From the NCBI RefSeq assembly GCF_002982315.1, contig NZ_MWZD01000012.1, positions 168,657 to 232,656 of the forward strand: DNA of 64,000 bases. Reading direction: 5' to 3'. Source of the stretch: Leucobacter massiliensis (GTDB lineage: Bacteria > Actinomycetota > Actinomycetes > Actinomycetales > Microbacteriaceae). The notes beneath the pieces were generated by a model. The model had not been told where the DNA came from and did no database searches. It was given only the letters and a program-made list of their open reading frames with translations. Of this stretch, positions 33,360 to 41,501 are shown piece after piece. Positions within the stretch are counted from its first letter, which is position 1. Each line of letters begins with the position of its first letter. The position numbers were made by a program, and so were the translations under genes.

Positions 33360-33986
33360 GTGACCGCCGACTACGAGACCATCGCCGGCCCCGCCGAGGC
33401 GGAGCTCGAGATCTCGCGATCCCGCTTCATCGCCCGCCTGGAGCGGGCCGACGACGAGACTGCGGCGCGCGAGGCGATCGCGCGGGCCCGCGCCGCGCAT
33501 CCGCGGGCGCGCCACCACTGTTCGGCGTTCGTGCTCGGCTGGGACGGCCGGGTGCGGCGCTCCAACGACGACGGCGAGCCGAGCGGCACGGCAGGCGCCC
33601 CCATGCTCGATGCGCTCGTCTCCGCGGGACTGAGCGACGTGGTCGCGGTGGTCACCCGGTACTTCGGGGGCGTGCTGCTCGGCGCCGGCGGGCTCCCCCG
33701 CGCCTACCGGGCCGCGGTGGCCGAAGCGGTCGCCGGTGCGCGGCGGGCCCGCCGCGGCCTCCGCCGCGAGGTGCTCGTCGACAGCGGCTACGAGGCCGCG
33801 GCGCACATCGAGGCGGAGGCGCGCCGCCGCGGCTACGCGGTGGGCGCGGCGGAGTACGGCTCGCGCGTCGCGCAGTGCTTCATGGTCGCCGAGAGCGACA
33901 TCGCCGCGCTCGCCGCGCTCGCCGCGGAACTGAGCGGCGGGGACGCGCGCGTGCAGCCTGGCGAGGCCCGCACCGTCGACCTCTGA
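33360..33986 (+). CDS. yigZ: YigZ/IMPACT (UPF0029) family protein
   Basis: 208-residue YigZ. The N-terminal UPF0029 domain contains ELEISRSRFIARLERADDE, then HHCSAFVLGW and the signature NDDGEPSGTAGAPMLDAL followed by VVAVVTRYFGGVLLGAGGL. The C-terminal DUF1949 domain follows. The family is related to eukaryotic IMPACT, a regulator of translation control; the bacterial function is unsettled. The GTG start is preceded by no clear ribosome site; GAGGAT 6 nt upstream could be a weak -10 for a leaderless message. Confidence 0.94.
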   Translation: MTADYETIAGPAEAELEISRSRFIARLERADDETAAREAIARARAAHPRARHHCSAFVLGWDGRVRRSNDDGEPSGTAGAPMLDALVSAGLSDVVAVVTRYFGGVLLGAGGLPRAYRAAVAEAVAGARRARRGLRREVLVDSGYEAAAHIEAEARRRGYAVGAAEYGSRVAQCFMVAESDIAALAALAAELSGGDARVQPGEARTVDL

Positions 33987-34021
33987 GAGCCGGGTCCGAG
34001 CCGACGGGGAGCACCCGGCTC
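33987..34021 (+). terminator. Terminator hairpin of yigZ
   Basis: GAGCCGGGT (33987-33995) directly after the stop codon pairs perfectly with ACCCGGCTC (34013-34021), loop 17 nt. Confidence 0.65.
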
Positions 34022-34192
34022 GCGGAGGGTGAGGGAGGTCGGCGCACAGGTGAAGATCCGGGTGAAGGTCGCCCGGATCCCGCCCGAATTCCGCGCGAAT
34101 CGGTGATGATGGAAATGATCGCAGCCCAATCCCCCCGGGCGGCGATCGAAGCCGAGGCGACAATCCCCCCGTCGCCGAGGATCAAAGACCCG

Positions 34193-34233
34193 CCCCCGGC
34201 CCTGTCCCCCAGGCCACCGGGGGCTTGTCTTTG
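34193..34233 (+). terminator. Orphan intrinsic terminator
   Basis: CCCCCGG (34193-34199) pairs with CCGGGGG (34217-34223) and is followed by the T-rich CTTGTCTTT. It ends a transcript that starts after the yigZ terminator or reads through it. Confidence 0.5.
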
Positions 34234-34308
34234 CCCGGGCGCCGGGACGCCGGAGCCTCAGGGCGCCGTGCCCCGGCCGCACCCGGGGCCGGTGTCAGCC
34301 CCGCACGA

Positions 34309-34314
34309 TACGCT
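34309..34314 (+). promoter_or_regulatory. -10 box (TACGCT) of holB, leaderless
   Basis: TACGCT ends 6 nt before the GTG at 34321, without any ribosome site. Confidence 0.6.
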
Positions 34315-34320
34315 TGCCCC

Positions 34321-35490
34321 GTGGACTTCTGGGCGGAGATCGTGGGCCAGGGCGAGGCGACGCGCATCCTGCACCGGGCGGCGGCGGCCGACGGCGCCCC
34401 GGCGCACGCCTGGCTCATCACCGGCCCTCCCGGCTCGGGCCGCTCCAACCTCGCCTTCCGCTTCGCGGCGGCGCTGATCGCCCGTGACGAGAGCGAACGC
34501 GAGGCGGTGTGGGCGCAGGTGCGGGCCCGCACCCACCCGGACCTCGGCGTCCTCACCACGCAGAAACTGCTCATCGACATCCGTGCCGCGCGCGACATCG
34601 TCACCACCGCCCACTACGCGCCCGCCGAGGGCCGCTACCGGGTCATCGTGATCGAGGACGCCGACCGGATGCCCGAGCGCACCTCCAACGTCCTCCTGAA
34701 AGCCCTGGAGGAGCCGCCGGAGCGCACCATCTGGATCCTCTGCGCCCCGAGCGAGGCGGATCTGCTGCCCACGATCCGCTCCCGCTCCCGCTCCCTGCGG
34801 CTCGTCACGCCGAGCGCCGCCGAGATCGCCGGACTGCTGCACGAGCGCGACGGCATCGACGCGGAGGCCGCCGAGCGGGCGGCGCGACTCGCACAGAGCC
34901 ACATCGGCATGGCGCGGCGGCTCGCCAGCGACCCGGAGGCGATGCAGCGGCGGGACCGCACCATCGGGATCGCGCTGAGCGTCGGCACGCTCGGAGAGGC
35001 GATGGCGGCCGCGGCCTCGCTCGCGGGGGTCGCGAAGGCCGACGCCGACGCGCTCACCGAGCAGCTCGACGCGCGGGAGCGGGAGGACGCGATGCGGAGC
35101 CTGGGCCTGGCGCCGGGCGCCGCGATCCCGCCGCAGATGCGCGCCCAGATGCGTGCGCTCGAAGAGGACCAGAAGCGCCGAGCCACCCGCAGCCTGCGCG
35201 ACGGCATCGACCGGATCCTCACCGACCTCCTCTCCCTCTACCGCGATGTGCTGCTGACCGCGCTCCTCTCGGAGGCGGGCGATGGCGGCGGGGCGGCGCC
35301 GGTCGAGCTCGTCAACCGTGAGCAGGCCGCGCGCGTCAGCGAACTGGCGGAGGGGTGGGGAGCGCGACGGGCGCTCGCCGCCGTGACGGCCGTCGAGACG
35401 GCGCGCGAGCGGCTGGGGCGCGGCATCACGCCGGCGCTCGTGCTCGAAGCGCTGTTCGCGCGCCTGCTCGCAGGCGGAGACCGGGCATGA
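34321..35490 (+). CDS. holB: DNA polymerase III subunit delta'
   Basis: 389-residue clamp-loader subunit. The AAA+ core has GPPGSGRSNLAFRFAAALI (a Walker A with Arg in place of Lys), VIVIEDADRMPERTSNVLLK with ALEEPPERTIWIL, and the sensor region LLPTIRSRSRSLRL; the zinc-binding cysteines of other clamp-loader subunits are absent, all as expected for the non-hydrolysing delta' subunit. It helps load the sliding clamp at replication forks. The GTG start is set by the -10 box 6 nt upstream and by the conserved start FWAEIVGQ. Its stop overlaps the next gene by 4 nt, a common actinobacterial pairing. Confidence 0.95.
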   Translation: MDFWAEIVGQGEATRILHRAAAADGAPAHAWLITGPPGSGRSNLAFRFAAALIARDESEREAVWAQVRARTHPDLGVLTTQKLLIDIRAARDIVTTAHYAPAEGRYRVIVIEDADRMPERTSNVLLKALEEPPERTIWILCAPSEADLLPTIRSRSRSLRLVTPSAAEIAGLLHERDGIDAEAAERAARLAQSHIGMARRLASDPEAMQRRDRTIGIALSVGTLGEAMAAAASLAGVAKADADALTEQLDAREREDAMRSLGLAPGAAIPPQMRAQMRALEEDQKRRATRSLRDGIDRILTDLLSLYRDVLLTALLSEAGDGGGAAPVELVNREQAARVSELAEGWGARRALAAVTAVETARERLGRGITPALVLEALFARLLAGGDRA

Positions 35491-37160
35491 AGGGAGAGCG
35501 CGTGAGCGCGGGATCGGGAATGGACGGGGGAGCGAGCATGAGCGGGATCGCGGGCGCGGACGTCGCGGCAGCGGGGACCGGGGCGGGCGCGACCACGTCC
35601 GGCAGGCGACGCCCACGGACTCGCCGTGCCGTCCTCCTGCCCGCAGCCCTGCTCGCCGCGGCCGCCCTCGCGCTCTCGGGCTGCGGCCTCCTCCCGCAGC
35701 TGCTGCCCGACTCCGCCACGGACGGCACCGGCCCGCTGCCCGATGAACCGCAGGGCACCGTCGAGGGCTTCGGCGCGCAGCGCCCGCACTGGGTCGCCTG
35801 CGGTGAGGGCATGGAGTGCGCTGACGTGTACGCGCCGCTCGACTGGGAAGACCCGGCGGGTGAGCGGATCACGCTGCGCATGGTGAAGCACCCGGCCACC
35901 GGAGGCGATCCGCTCGGCACCCTGTTCGTCAACCCCGGCGGTCCCGGAGCCTCCGGGGCTCAGTACGTCGCCGACAACATCGACTACGCGATCCCCGCCG
36001 AAGTGCAGCGCGCCTATGACGTGATCGGCTGGGATCCGCGCGGCGTCGGAGAATCGTCGCCGGTGACGTGCTTCGATGCGGCGGGCATGGACGAGTACCT
36101 GTTCGGCGTCGACGAGACCGCGCAGCTCGAACCCGGCAGCGACGAGTGGATCGCCGCAGCGCTCGACGAGTCGCGGGCCTTCGGTGAGGCCTGCGAGCAG
36201 GGCACCGGTGCGCTGCTCGGGCACGTCGACACCGCGTCGACGGTGCGCGACCTCGACATGCTGCGCGCGATCGTCGGCGACGACACGCTCAACTACCTGG
36301 GCTTCTCCTACGGCACCTACATCGGAGCGCGGTACGCGGACGCCTATCCCGAGCGCGTGGGCCGCATGGTGCTCGACGGCGCGATGGACCCGACCACGGG
36401 CCTCGACGACGTCGTGCGGGAGCAGACCCGCGGCTTCGAGCTCGCGCTGCGCGCCTACGCAAGCGACTGCCTGAATCGCTCCGACTGCCCGCTGAGCGGC
36501 ACCGTCGACGAGGCGATGGCGAGCATCGGCGAGCTGCTCGCCCGCGTGGAAGCCGAGCCGCTGCGCGGATCCGACGGCCGCATGCTCTCCGTCAGCACCA
36601 TGCTCACGGCGATCATCACCCCGCTCTACTCGCAGGACAACTGGGGCTACCTCGACGAGCTGTGGCGCACGGTGTCGAACGGGAACGCGGACGTCGCGCT
36701 CGAACTCGCCGACTTCTACTACGACCGCTCGGACGGCAGCTACCAGAGCAACTCGACCGAGGCGTTCTCGGCGATCAACTGCCTCGACTACCCGAACGAG
36801 CCCGACGCGGACCGGATGCGCGAAGAAGCCGCCGAGCTGGAGCGCATCGCGCCCACGATCGGCCGCTACCAGGGCTACGGCGACATCTCCTGCGCGGCGT
36901 GGCCCGTGCAGGGGGTCGCGGATCGCAGCCCGGTGACGGCGAGCGGGGCGGCCCCCATCCTGGTGGTGGGAACGACCGGTGACCCGGCGACGCCGTACCG
37001 CTGGGCGGAGTCGCTCGCGCGGCAGCTCGACAGCGGCGTGCTGCTCACCTTCGAGGGGGAGGGGCACACCGCCTACACCTCGAGCGCGTGCGTGCGCGAC
37101 ATCGTCGACGACTACCTCCTCACCGGGTCCGTGCCGGCGGCGGATCCGCACTGCTCCTGA
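35487..37160 (+). CDS. Secreted alpha/beta hydrolase (TAP-like tripeptidyl aminopeptidase family), lipoprotein
   Basis: 557-residue exported hydrolase. A hydrophobic signal ends in a lipobox LALSGC (Cys66), so it is probably a membrane-anchored lipoprotein. The catalytic Ser is in GFSYGTYIG; the Asp is in VGTTGDPATP and the His in FEGEGHTAYTS of the C-terminal TAP-like domain. Relatives in Streptomyces and mycobacteria are tripeptidyl aminopeptidases or proline-releasing peptidases. The ATG at 35487 overlaps holB and gives a long, Gly/Ala-rich N-region before the signal; a GTG at 35502 behind AAGGGAGAG is an alternative start. Confidence 0.9.
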   Translation: MKGERVSAGSGMDGGASMSGIAGADVAAAGTGAGATTSGRRRPRTRRAVLLPAALLAAAALALSGCGLLPQLLPDSATDGTGPLPDEPQGTVEGFGAQRPHWVACGEGMECADVYAPLDWEDPAGERITLRMVKHPATGGDPLGTLFVNPGGPGASGAQYVADNIDYAIPAEVQRAYDVIGWDPRGVGESSPVTCFDAAGMDEYLFGVDETAQLEPGSDEWIAAALDESRAFGEACEQGTGALLGHVDTASTVRDLDMLRAIVGDDTLNYLGFSYGTYIGARYADAYPERVGRMVLDGAMDPTTGLDDVVREQTRGFELALRAYASDCLNRSDCPLSGTVDEAMASIGELLARVEAEPLRGSDGRMLSVSTMLTAIITPLYSQDNWGYLDELWRTVSNGNADVALELADFYYDRSDGSYQSNSTEAFSAINCLDYPNEPDADRMREEAAELERIAPTIGRYQGYGDISCAAWPVQGVADRSPVTASGAAPILVVGTTGDPATPYRWAESLARQLDSGVLLTFEGEGHTAYTSSACVRDIVDDYLLTGSVPAADPHCS

Positions 37161-37275
37161 GCGGGACTGCGGCGCGGGGCCTCGCTCCCGAGTGACCGCC
37201 TGCGCCCCGTCTCCCGGCTCGCCGCCACCGCGCGCGCGGCGACGGCGCGAGTGTGAAGGGCGGGCTGCGCCGTGG

Positions 37276-37281
37276 TAGAGT
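37276..37281 (+). promoter_or_regulatory. -10 box (TAGAGT) of the tRNA-Thr gene
   Basis: TAGAGT lies 33 nt before the mature tRNA 5' end, leaving a short leader for RNase P removal. Confidence 0.5.
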
Positions 37282-37314
37282 GTGTGCTTGTGCGCGAGAG
37301 CGATCCCGCGCCAG

Positions 37315-37389
37315 GCCGCCTTAGCTCAGGGGTAGAGCAGTTCCCTCGTAAAGAACAGGTCGTCGGTTCAAATCCGACAGGCGGCTCCA
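37315..37389 (+). tRNA. trnT: tRNA-Thr (anticodon CGT)
   Basis: The cloverleaf folds: acceptor GCCGCCT/AGGCGGC, D arm GCTC/GAGC, anticodon CGT at positions 34-36, T arm GTCGG/CCGAC with TTCAAAT loop, discriminator T and an encoded CCA end. The anticodon stem GTTCC/AGAAC has a C31-A39 mismatch; the usual relatives have a G there. A terminator follows directly. Confidence 0.95.
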
Positions 37390-37628
37390 CAGCCCCCGCC
37401 ATTCGGCGGGGGCTTTTCCGTCCGCCTGCCGGATTTCCTGAGAACCGATCACTGGGCTGCGGGGCGCAGCCCAGCGACGTGCGCGCGCAACGCGATGCGT
37501 TGCTTCAAGCGCGCGGCCGCAGTTCAAATCCGACAGGCGGCTCCACAGCCCCCGCCATTCGGCGGGGGCTTTTCCGTCCGCCTGCCGGATTTCCTGAGAA
37601 CCGATCACTGGGCTACGGGGCGCAGCCC
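37366..37628 (+). repeat. 107-bp direct repeat of the tRNA-Thr 3' end and terminator
   Basis: Positions 37366-37472 are repeated at 37522-37628 with one mismatch (106/107). The repeat begins in the T arm (GTTCAAATCCGAC), and includes the acceptor 3' strand, CCA, the terminator (second copy at 37548-37573) and ~50 nt beyond. The 49 nt between the copies (37473-37521) are unrelated to a tRNA 5' half, so the second copy is not a functional tRNA. Duplication of a tRNA 3' end is the footprint left by tyrosine-recombinase integration; a 156-bp remnant would be a nearly deleted element. Simple tandem duplication is the alternative. Confidence 0.85.
37392..37417 (+). terminator. Intrinsic terminator of tRNA-Thr
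   Basis: GCCCCCGCC-ATTC-GGCGGGGGC followed by TTTT: a textbook intrinsic terminator right after the CCA end. Confidence 0.9.
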
Positions 37629-37651
37629 CTTCCGGAAAGCTGAGGATCGCC

Positions 37652-37657
37652 TATGCT
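37652..37657 (+). promoter_or_regulatory. -10 box (TATGCT), leaderless, of the acyltransferase
   Basis: TATGCT ends 6 nt before the ATG at 37664; a GTG at 37658 lies inside this spacer and cannot be the start if transcription begins at 37664. Confidence 0.6.
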
Positions 37658-37663
37658 GTGGGG

Positions 37664-38818
37664 ATGAGCGCAGAGTCCGCGATCACCCCCCAGAGCCCGG
37701 CGAAGAAGCCGCGCATCGCCGTCTGGGACAACGCCCGCTTCCTGATCATGACGCTCGTGGTCATCGGTCACGCCATCTCCACGATCCGCACGGATACGAG
37801 CCTCGGCTTCGCGCTCTACGCCTACATCTACCTCTTCCACATGCCGGCCATGATCCTGCTCTCCGGCCTGTTCTCGCGCGCCGAGGCCACACCGAAGGCG
37901 ATCCGCTCCTCCCTGCAGCTGATCGTGGTGTGGCTCGGCTGGGAGGGCATCTGGGCCGCGATCCACTTTTTCGTCAACGGCAGAGCCCCGGGACCGAACT
38001 GGCTCGTCTCGCCCGCCTGGACGCTCTGGTTCCTCGTCACGCTCGCGACCATGCGGATCCTGCTCCCCTATGTCGCGCAGCTCCGGCGGCCGTTGCTCAC
38101 CTCGATCATCATCGCGCTCGCAGCGGGGATCCTGCCCGCCGTCGGCACGCCCTTCTCGGCCTCGCGCACGCTCTGCTTCCTCCCGTTCTTCGTGGCCGGC
38201 TGGTTGATCCGCGAGCGGGGCTGGCTCGACGACGACTGGTTCGCGCGGCCCTCCCGGCGCAGCCGCGCTCTCGCCTGGGCCGGCCTCGCGGCGCTCGCGC
38301 TCGCCTTCGCCCTCACGCCGCAGCTGCGCGAGTTCTGGCGCATCGACCGCTGGCTCACCTGGCGTGACGACTACGCCTGGCTGTTCGCGCACGCACCCCT
38401 CGGCGACTGGGCTCCGCAGCAGTGGTTCTGGGTGACGCTCAGTGGTGTCGCGGTCTCCGCGGTGCTGCTCGCCCTGGCGGCGGCGCTGACCCTCGCTCTG
38501 CTGCTGGTGACGCCTCGCGGGCGCAGCGCCGTCACGGAGTGGGGCACGCGCACGCTCTACGTCTACCTGCTGCACGGCCCCGTGATCTGGGTGCTGCGCG
38601 AGACGGGCACCGTCGCGGCCGTCGGGCGGCTCGGGACGGCGGGCGTGCTCGCGATTGCCTGTTTCGGGATCGCGCTCGCGATCCTGCTGTCGATGGCCTG
38701 GGTGCCCCGGATCTTCCGGCCCCTCATCGAGCCCCGCATCGACTGGCTGCTGCGCCGCGATCAGCCCGGCCCGCCGCAGGCCCGCGGCGAGACGGACGAC
38801 GCGGTCAGCCGCCGCTAG
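37664..38818 (+). CDS. Acyltransferase 3 (OafA/WecH-like) membrane protein
   Basis: 384-residue protein with about 10 membrane segments of the acyltransferase-3 family. The early motif VWDNARFLIMTLVVIGHAI carries the catalytic His, and FALYAYIYLFHMPAMILLSG carries the conserved FHMP segment. The C-terminal TRTLYVYLLHGPVIWVL is also typical. These enzymes O-acetylate cell-surface or secreted carbohydrates; the acceptor here is unknown. The start is set by the leaderless promoter. Its stop codon shares CTAG with the convergent ABC exporter gene. Confidence 0.9.
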   Translation: MSAESAITPQSPAKKPRIAVWDNARFLIMTLVVIGHAISTIRTDTSLGFALYAYIYLFHMPAMILLSGLFSRAEATPKAIRSSLQLIVVWLGWEGIWAAIHFFVNGRAPGPNWLVSPAWTLWFLVTLATMRILLPYVAQLRRPLLTSIIIALAAGILPAVGTPFSASRTLCFLPFFVAGWLIRERGWLDDDWFARPSRRSRALAWAGLAALALAFALTPQLREFWRIDRWLTWRDDYAWLFAHAPLGDWAPQQWFWVTLSGVAVSAVLLALAAALTLALLLVTPRGRSAVTEWGTRTLYVYLLHGPVIWVLRETGTVAAVGRLGTAGVLAIACFGIALAILLSMAWVPRIFRPLIEPRIDWLLRRDQPGPPQARGETDDAVSRR

Positions 38819-40776
38819 GCCTCCTCCGGCACCAGCAGCTGGTGCCGGGCGAGCTCGCGGTAGAGCGGCGTCGAGCGCAGCAGCTCGGCGTGCGTGCCCT
38901 CGCCGACGACACGGCCGCCGTCGAGCACCACGATCTTGTCCGAGTCGACGACCGTCGAGAGGCGGTGCGCGATCACCACGAGCGTGCGCCCCGTCGCCAC
39001 CGAGTCGAGCGCGTCGCGCATCAGCCGCTCGTTCACGCCGTCGAGGCTCGCGGTCGACTCGTCGAGGAGCAGGATCGGGGGTGCCGTCAGCAGCGCCCGC
39101 GCAATGGCCAGACGCTGTTTCTCGCCGCCCGAGAGCATGATCCCGTTCTCGCCCACCTGCGTGCCGAGGGCGCTCGCGGGGTCGCCGCCCGCCCGGTCGA
39201 GCAGTCCGCCCAGGTTGACGGCGCGCAGCACCCGCTCGCACGCCGCATCCGAGGCGTCGGGCGCCGCGATGCGGAGATTGTCCCGCAGGCTTCCCGCCAG
39301 GACGGGGGCGTCCTGCTCGACATATCCGAACTGCGCGCGCAGCTCGCCGCGGTCGAGGGTTCGCAGGTCCGCTCCGTAGAGCGAGACCGAGCCGCTGTCG
39401 GGGTCGTAGAAGCGCTCCACCAGGGCGAGGATCGTCGACTTGCCCGCGCCCGAGGGGCCCACCAGCGCCACGCGCGCGCCGCGCGGCACCTCGAAGCTGA
39501 CCCCGTGCAGCACCGGCGTCTCCACGATCTCGGCCGGCGCGGCCTCGGCGTCGCGCCGCGCCGCGCCGCGGGCGCCGCGCACCAGCTCGCGGGCGTCGGC
39601 GCGCTCGGGGGCGGCGGAGCGGTAGGTGAAGCGCACCTCCTCGAAGCGGATCGCGGGCGTCGTGCCCGCCGCGGGAGCGCCGGGTTCGGGCAGCGGAGCG
39701 AGCGCGCCGGTGGGCGAGAGCTGCGGATCCCGGGCCGTCTCCGTCGGCAGCTCCGTGATCTCCTGGATGCGCCCGAGCGCGCCGAGCGCCTGGTTCACCG
39801 CGGAGACCGCGCCGAGCGCCTGCCCCAGCGGCATCACCATGAGGAACAGGAAGATGATGAAGGTGACCAGCTCGGCGATGGAGATGGCACCCGTCGCCAC
39901 CCGGTAGCCGCCGATGCCCAGCACCGCGAGGAACGACACCTGCATGGCGATGAACGACACCGGCACGATCAGCGCGGAGATGCGGGCGACCTTGATCCCG
40001 AGCCGGTACGCCTCCTCGGCCTCGCCCTCGATGCCGGCCTGCTCGCGCTGCGCCGCGCCCGCCGCGCGGATCGTCCGCACCGAGCCGATCGCGCGGTCCA
40101 CGGCGGCGGCCAGATCGCCCACCTTCTCCTGCGAGCGCGCCACCGCCGGGCGGATCCGCGCCGACAGCGCGACGACCACCACGATCGCCAGCGCGACGAC
40201 CCCGAAGGTCACCGCGAACAGCAGGGGGTCGATGACGAGCATGCCGACGAGCGCGCCGACGAAGAGCAGCGCGCCGCCCACCGCCTCGACGAGCCCCTGC
40301 GTGAGCACCGCGCGCAGCAGCGTCGTGTCGCTGCCGACGCGGGAGACGAGATCGCCGGTGCGGCGGCGGTCGAACTCCGAGATGGGCAGGTGCAGGATCT
40401 TCGCGATCAGGCGCTTGCGGCTGGAGAGGACCACGCCCTCGCCCATGCACTGCAGGAGGTAGTGCTGGTAGCTGTTCAGCAGGGCGCTCGCGAGGACGAG
40501 GCCGACGAGCGCCCAGAGCAGCGCCCCGAGCGGCAGCGACTGCTGCACGCGCTCGATCACGGAGCCGACGAGCAGCGGCTGCGCGAGCGAGGCGAGCGCG
40601 CCGAGCACGCTCAGCCCGGCGATGAAGAGCAGCTTGCCGCGCTGCTCGAAGAGGTAGGGGAGCAGCTGCCCGAGGGTGGCCCGGGGGCCGCGAGGCGCGG
40701 CGGTACGGGGGCGGGATACTCGTCGGCGCCGCGCGCGGGATGGGTCGGGGCGGGTGTCGTCGGATGCGTCTGCCAC
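38815..40776 (-). CDS. ABC exporter, fused membrane and ATPase domains (MsbA/LmrA type)
   Basis: 653-residue half-transporter that should work as a homodimer. Residues ~35-340 hold six membrane helices (EFDRRRTGDLVSRVGSDTTL is the conserved coupling region). The ATPase domain has Walker A GPSGAGKST, signature LSGGEKQR, Walker B ILLLDESTASLD and the His switch VIAHRLS. Unusually, about 35 Arg/Ala/Glu-rich residues are inserted between the A-loop strand (FEEVRFTYRS) and Walker A. The GTG at 40776 is chosen because a TAGAGT -10 box (complement of 40784-40789) ends 7 nt before it. Substrate unknown, possibly drugs or lipids. Confidence 0.9.
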   Translation of the reverse strand: MADASDDTRPDPSRARRRRVSRPRTAAPRGPRATLGQLLPYLFEQRGKLLFIAGLSVLGALASLAQPLLVGSVIERVQQSLPLGALLWALVGLVLASALLNSYQHYLLQCMGEGVVLSSRKRLIAKILHLPISEFDRRRTGDLVSRVGSDTTLLRAVLTQGLVEAVGGALLFVGALVGMLVIDPLLFAVTFGVVALAIVVVVALSARIRPAVARSQEKVGDLAAAVDRAIGSVRTIRAAGAAQREQAGIEGEAEEAYRLGIKVARISALIVPVSFIAMQVSFLAVLGIGGYRVATGAISIAELVTFIIFLFLMVMPLGQALGAVSAVNQALGALGRIQEITELPTETARDPQLSPTGALAPLPEPGAPAAGTTPAIRFEEVRFTYRSAAPERADARELVRGARGAARRDAEAAPAEIVETPVLHGVSFEVPRGARVALVGPSGAGKSTILALVERFYDPDSGSVSLYGADLRTLDRGELRAQFGYVEQDAPVLAGSLRDNLRIAAPDASDAACERVLRAVNLGGLLDRAGGDPASALGTQVGENGIMLSGGEKQRLAIARALLTAPPILLLDESTASLDGVNERLMRDALDSVATGRTLVVIAHRLSTVVDSDKIVVLDGGRVVGEGTHAELLRSTPLYRELARHQLLVPEEA

Positions 40777-40804
40777 GGCCCCCACTCTAGGCCTCAACGC
40801 TGAG

Positions 40805-40843
40805 CGGCTCCCCCGCCCCAGCGGCGCGGGTGCGGGGGAGCCG
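40805..40843 (-). terminator. Terminator of the riboflavin operon
   Basis: A perfect 12-bp stem (CGGCTCCCCCGC at 40805-40816 with GCGGGGGAGCCG at 40832-40843) lies downstream of ribH and upstream of the ABC exporter promoter. Confidence 0.75.
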
Positions 40844-40897
40844 GGGCGCAGAAGACCGGCCGGAGTACCGGGGGAGAGGCGAGCCCCGCGCGAGCGC

Positions 40898-41404
40898 TCA
40901 GGCGAGGTGCGGCGCCGACTCGCGGATGCGCTGCGCGACGACCGCGAGGTGCAGGGCGGCCTCCGCGGCCTCGCGGCCCTTCGACTCGGGGGCGCCCGGG
41001 CGGCCCGAACGGTCGAGCGCCTGCTGCTCCGTGTCGGTGGTGAGCACCCCGAAGCCCACGGGGCGCCCGGTGTCGAGCTGCACGCGGCCGAGGCCGTCCG
41101 TCACCGCATTGCAGACGTACTCGAAGTGCGGGGTGCCGCCGCGGATGATGACCCCGAGGCACACCACCGCGTCGTACCCGCCGCCGCCCTGCGCCGCGGG
41201 GGTCAGCGCCGCCTGCGCCGCGAGCGGCAGTTCGAAGGCGCCCGCGACGCGGAACAGCTCGTGCGCGGCGCCGGACTCCGAGAGGGTCGCGCGCGCGCCG
41301 TCGATCAGTGCCGACATGATCTCCTCGTGCCAGCTGCCGGCGATCACGGCGACCCGCAGCTCGCTCGCGTCGACGCTGAGTTCGGGGGCTCCTGCTCCGC
41401 TCAT
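40898..41404 (-). CDS. ribH: 6,7-dimethyl-8-ribityllumazine synthase
   Basis: 168-residue lumazine synthase, the penultimate enzyme of riboflavin synthesis. It has VIAGSWHEEIMSALIDGA, the phosphate- and substrate-binding AGAFELPLAAQ, VCLGVIIRGGTPHFEYV and the C-terminal NAVTDGLGRVQL with VGFGVLTTDTEQQALDR. It assembles as pentamers or 60-mers in the cytosol. It is the last gene of the operon, separated from ribBA by 97 nt without a gene, so cotranscription is likely and an internal processing site is possible. Confidence 0.97.
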   Translation of the reverse strand: MSGAGAPELSVDASELRVAVIAGSWHEEIMSALIDGARATLSESGAAHELFRVAGAFELPLAAQAALTPAAQGGGGYDAVVCLGVIIRGGTPHFEYVCNAVTDGLGRVQLDTGRPVGFGVLTTDTEQQALDRSGRPGAPESKGREAAEAALHLAVVAQRIRESAPHLA

Positions 41405-41501
41405 GGGGTGTGCTCCTTCGGGGTGGGGGTTCGGGTTCTGAGGCCGCGGACCGGGCGCGGCCGGGGCTCCGGCGCGGCCCGGGTGCGGCCGGGCGCTCGG
41501 C

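Larger units (their letters stand above)
34022..34320. other. Intergenic region with dispersed repeat and an orphan terminator
   Basis: No gene is supported here. At 34052-34073 lies the second copy of a 22-nt repeat also found at 22977-22998 (21/22). At 34193-34199/34217-34223 a CCCCCGG/CCGGGGG hairpin followed by CTTGTCTTT looks like an intrinsic terminator, although yigZ already has one and holB starts downstream. A short transcript (about 34030-34230) or a small ORF (starting GTG 34051, 17 codons) is possible but unproven. The -10 of holB is at 34309. Confidence 0.45.

Noticed and set aside
37522..37545. Second tRNA-Thr gene
   Set aside because: Only the 3' part of the T arm and the acceptor strand are present; the upstream 49 nt cannot form the 5' half or an anticodon arm.
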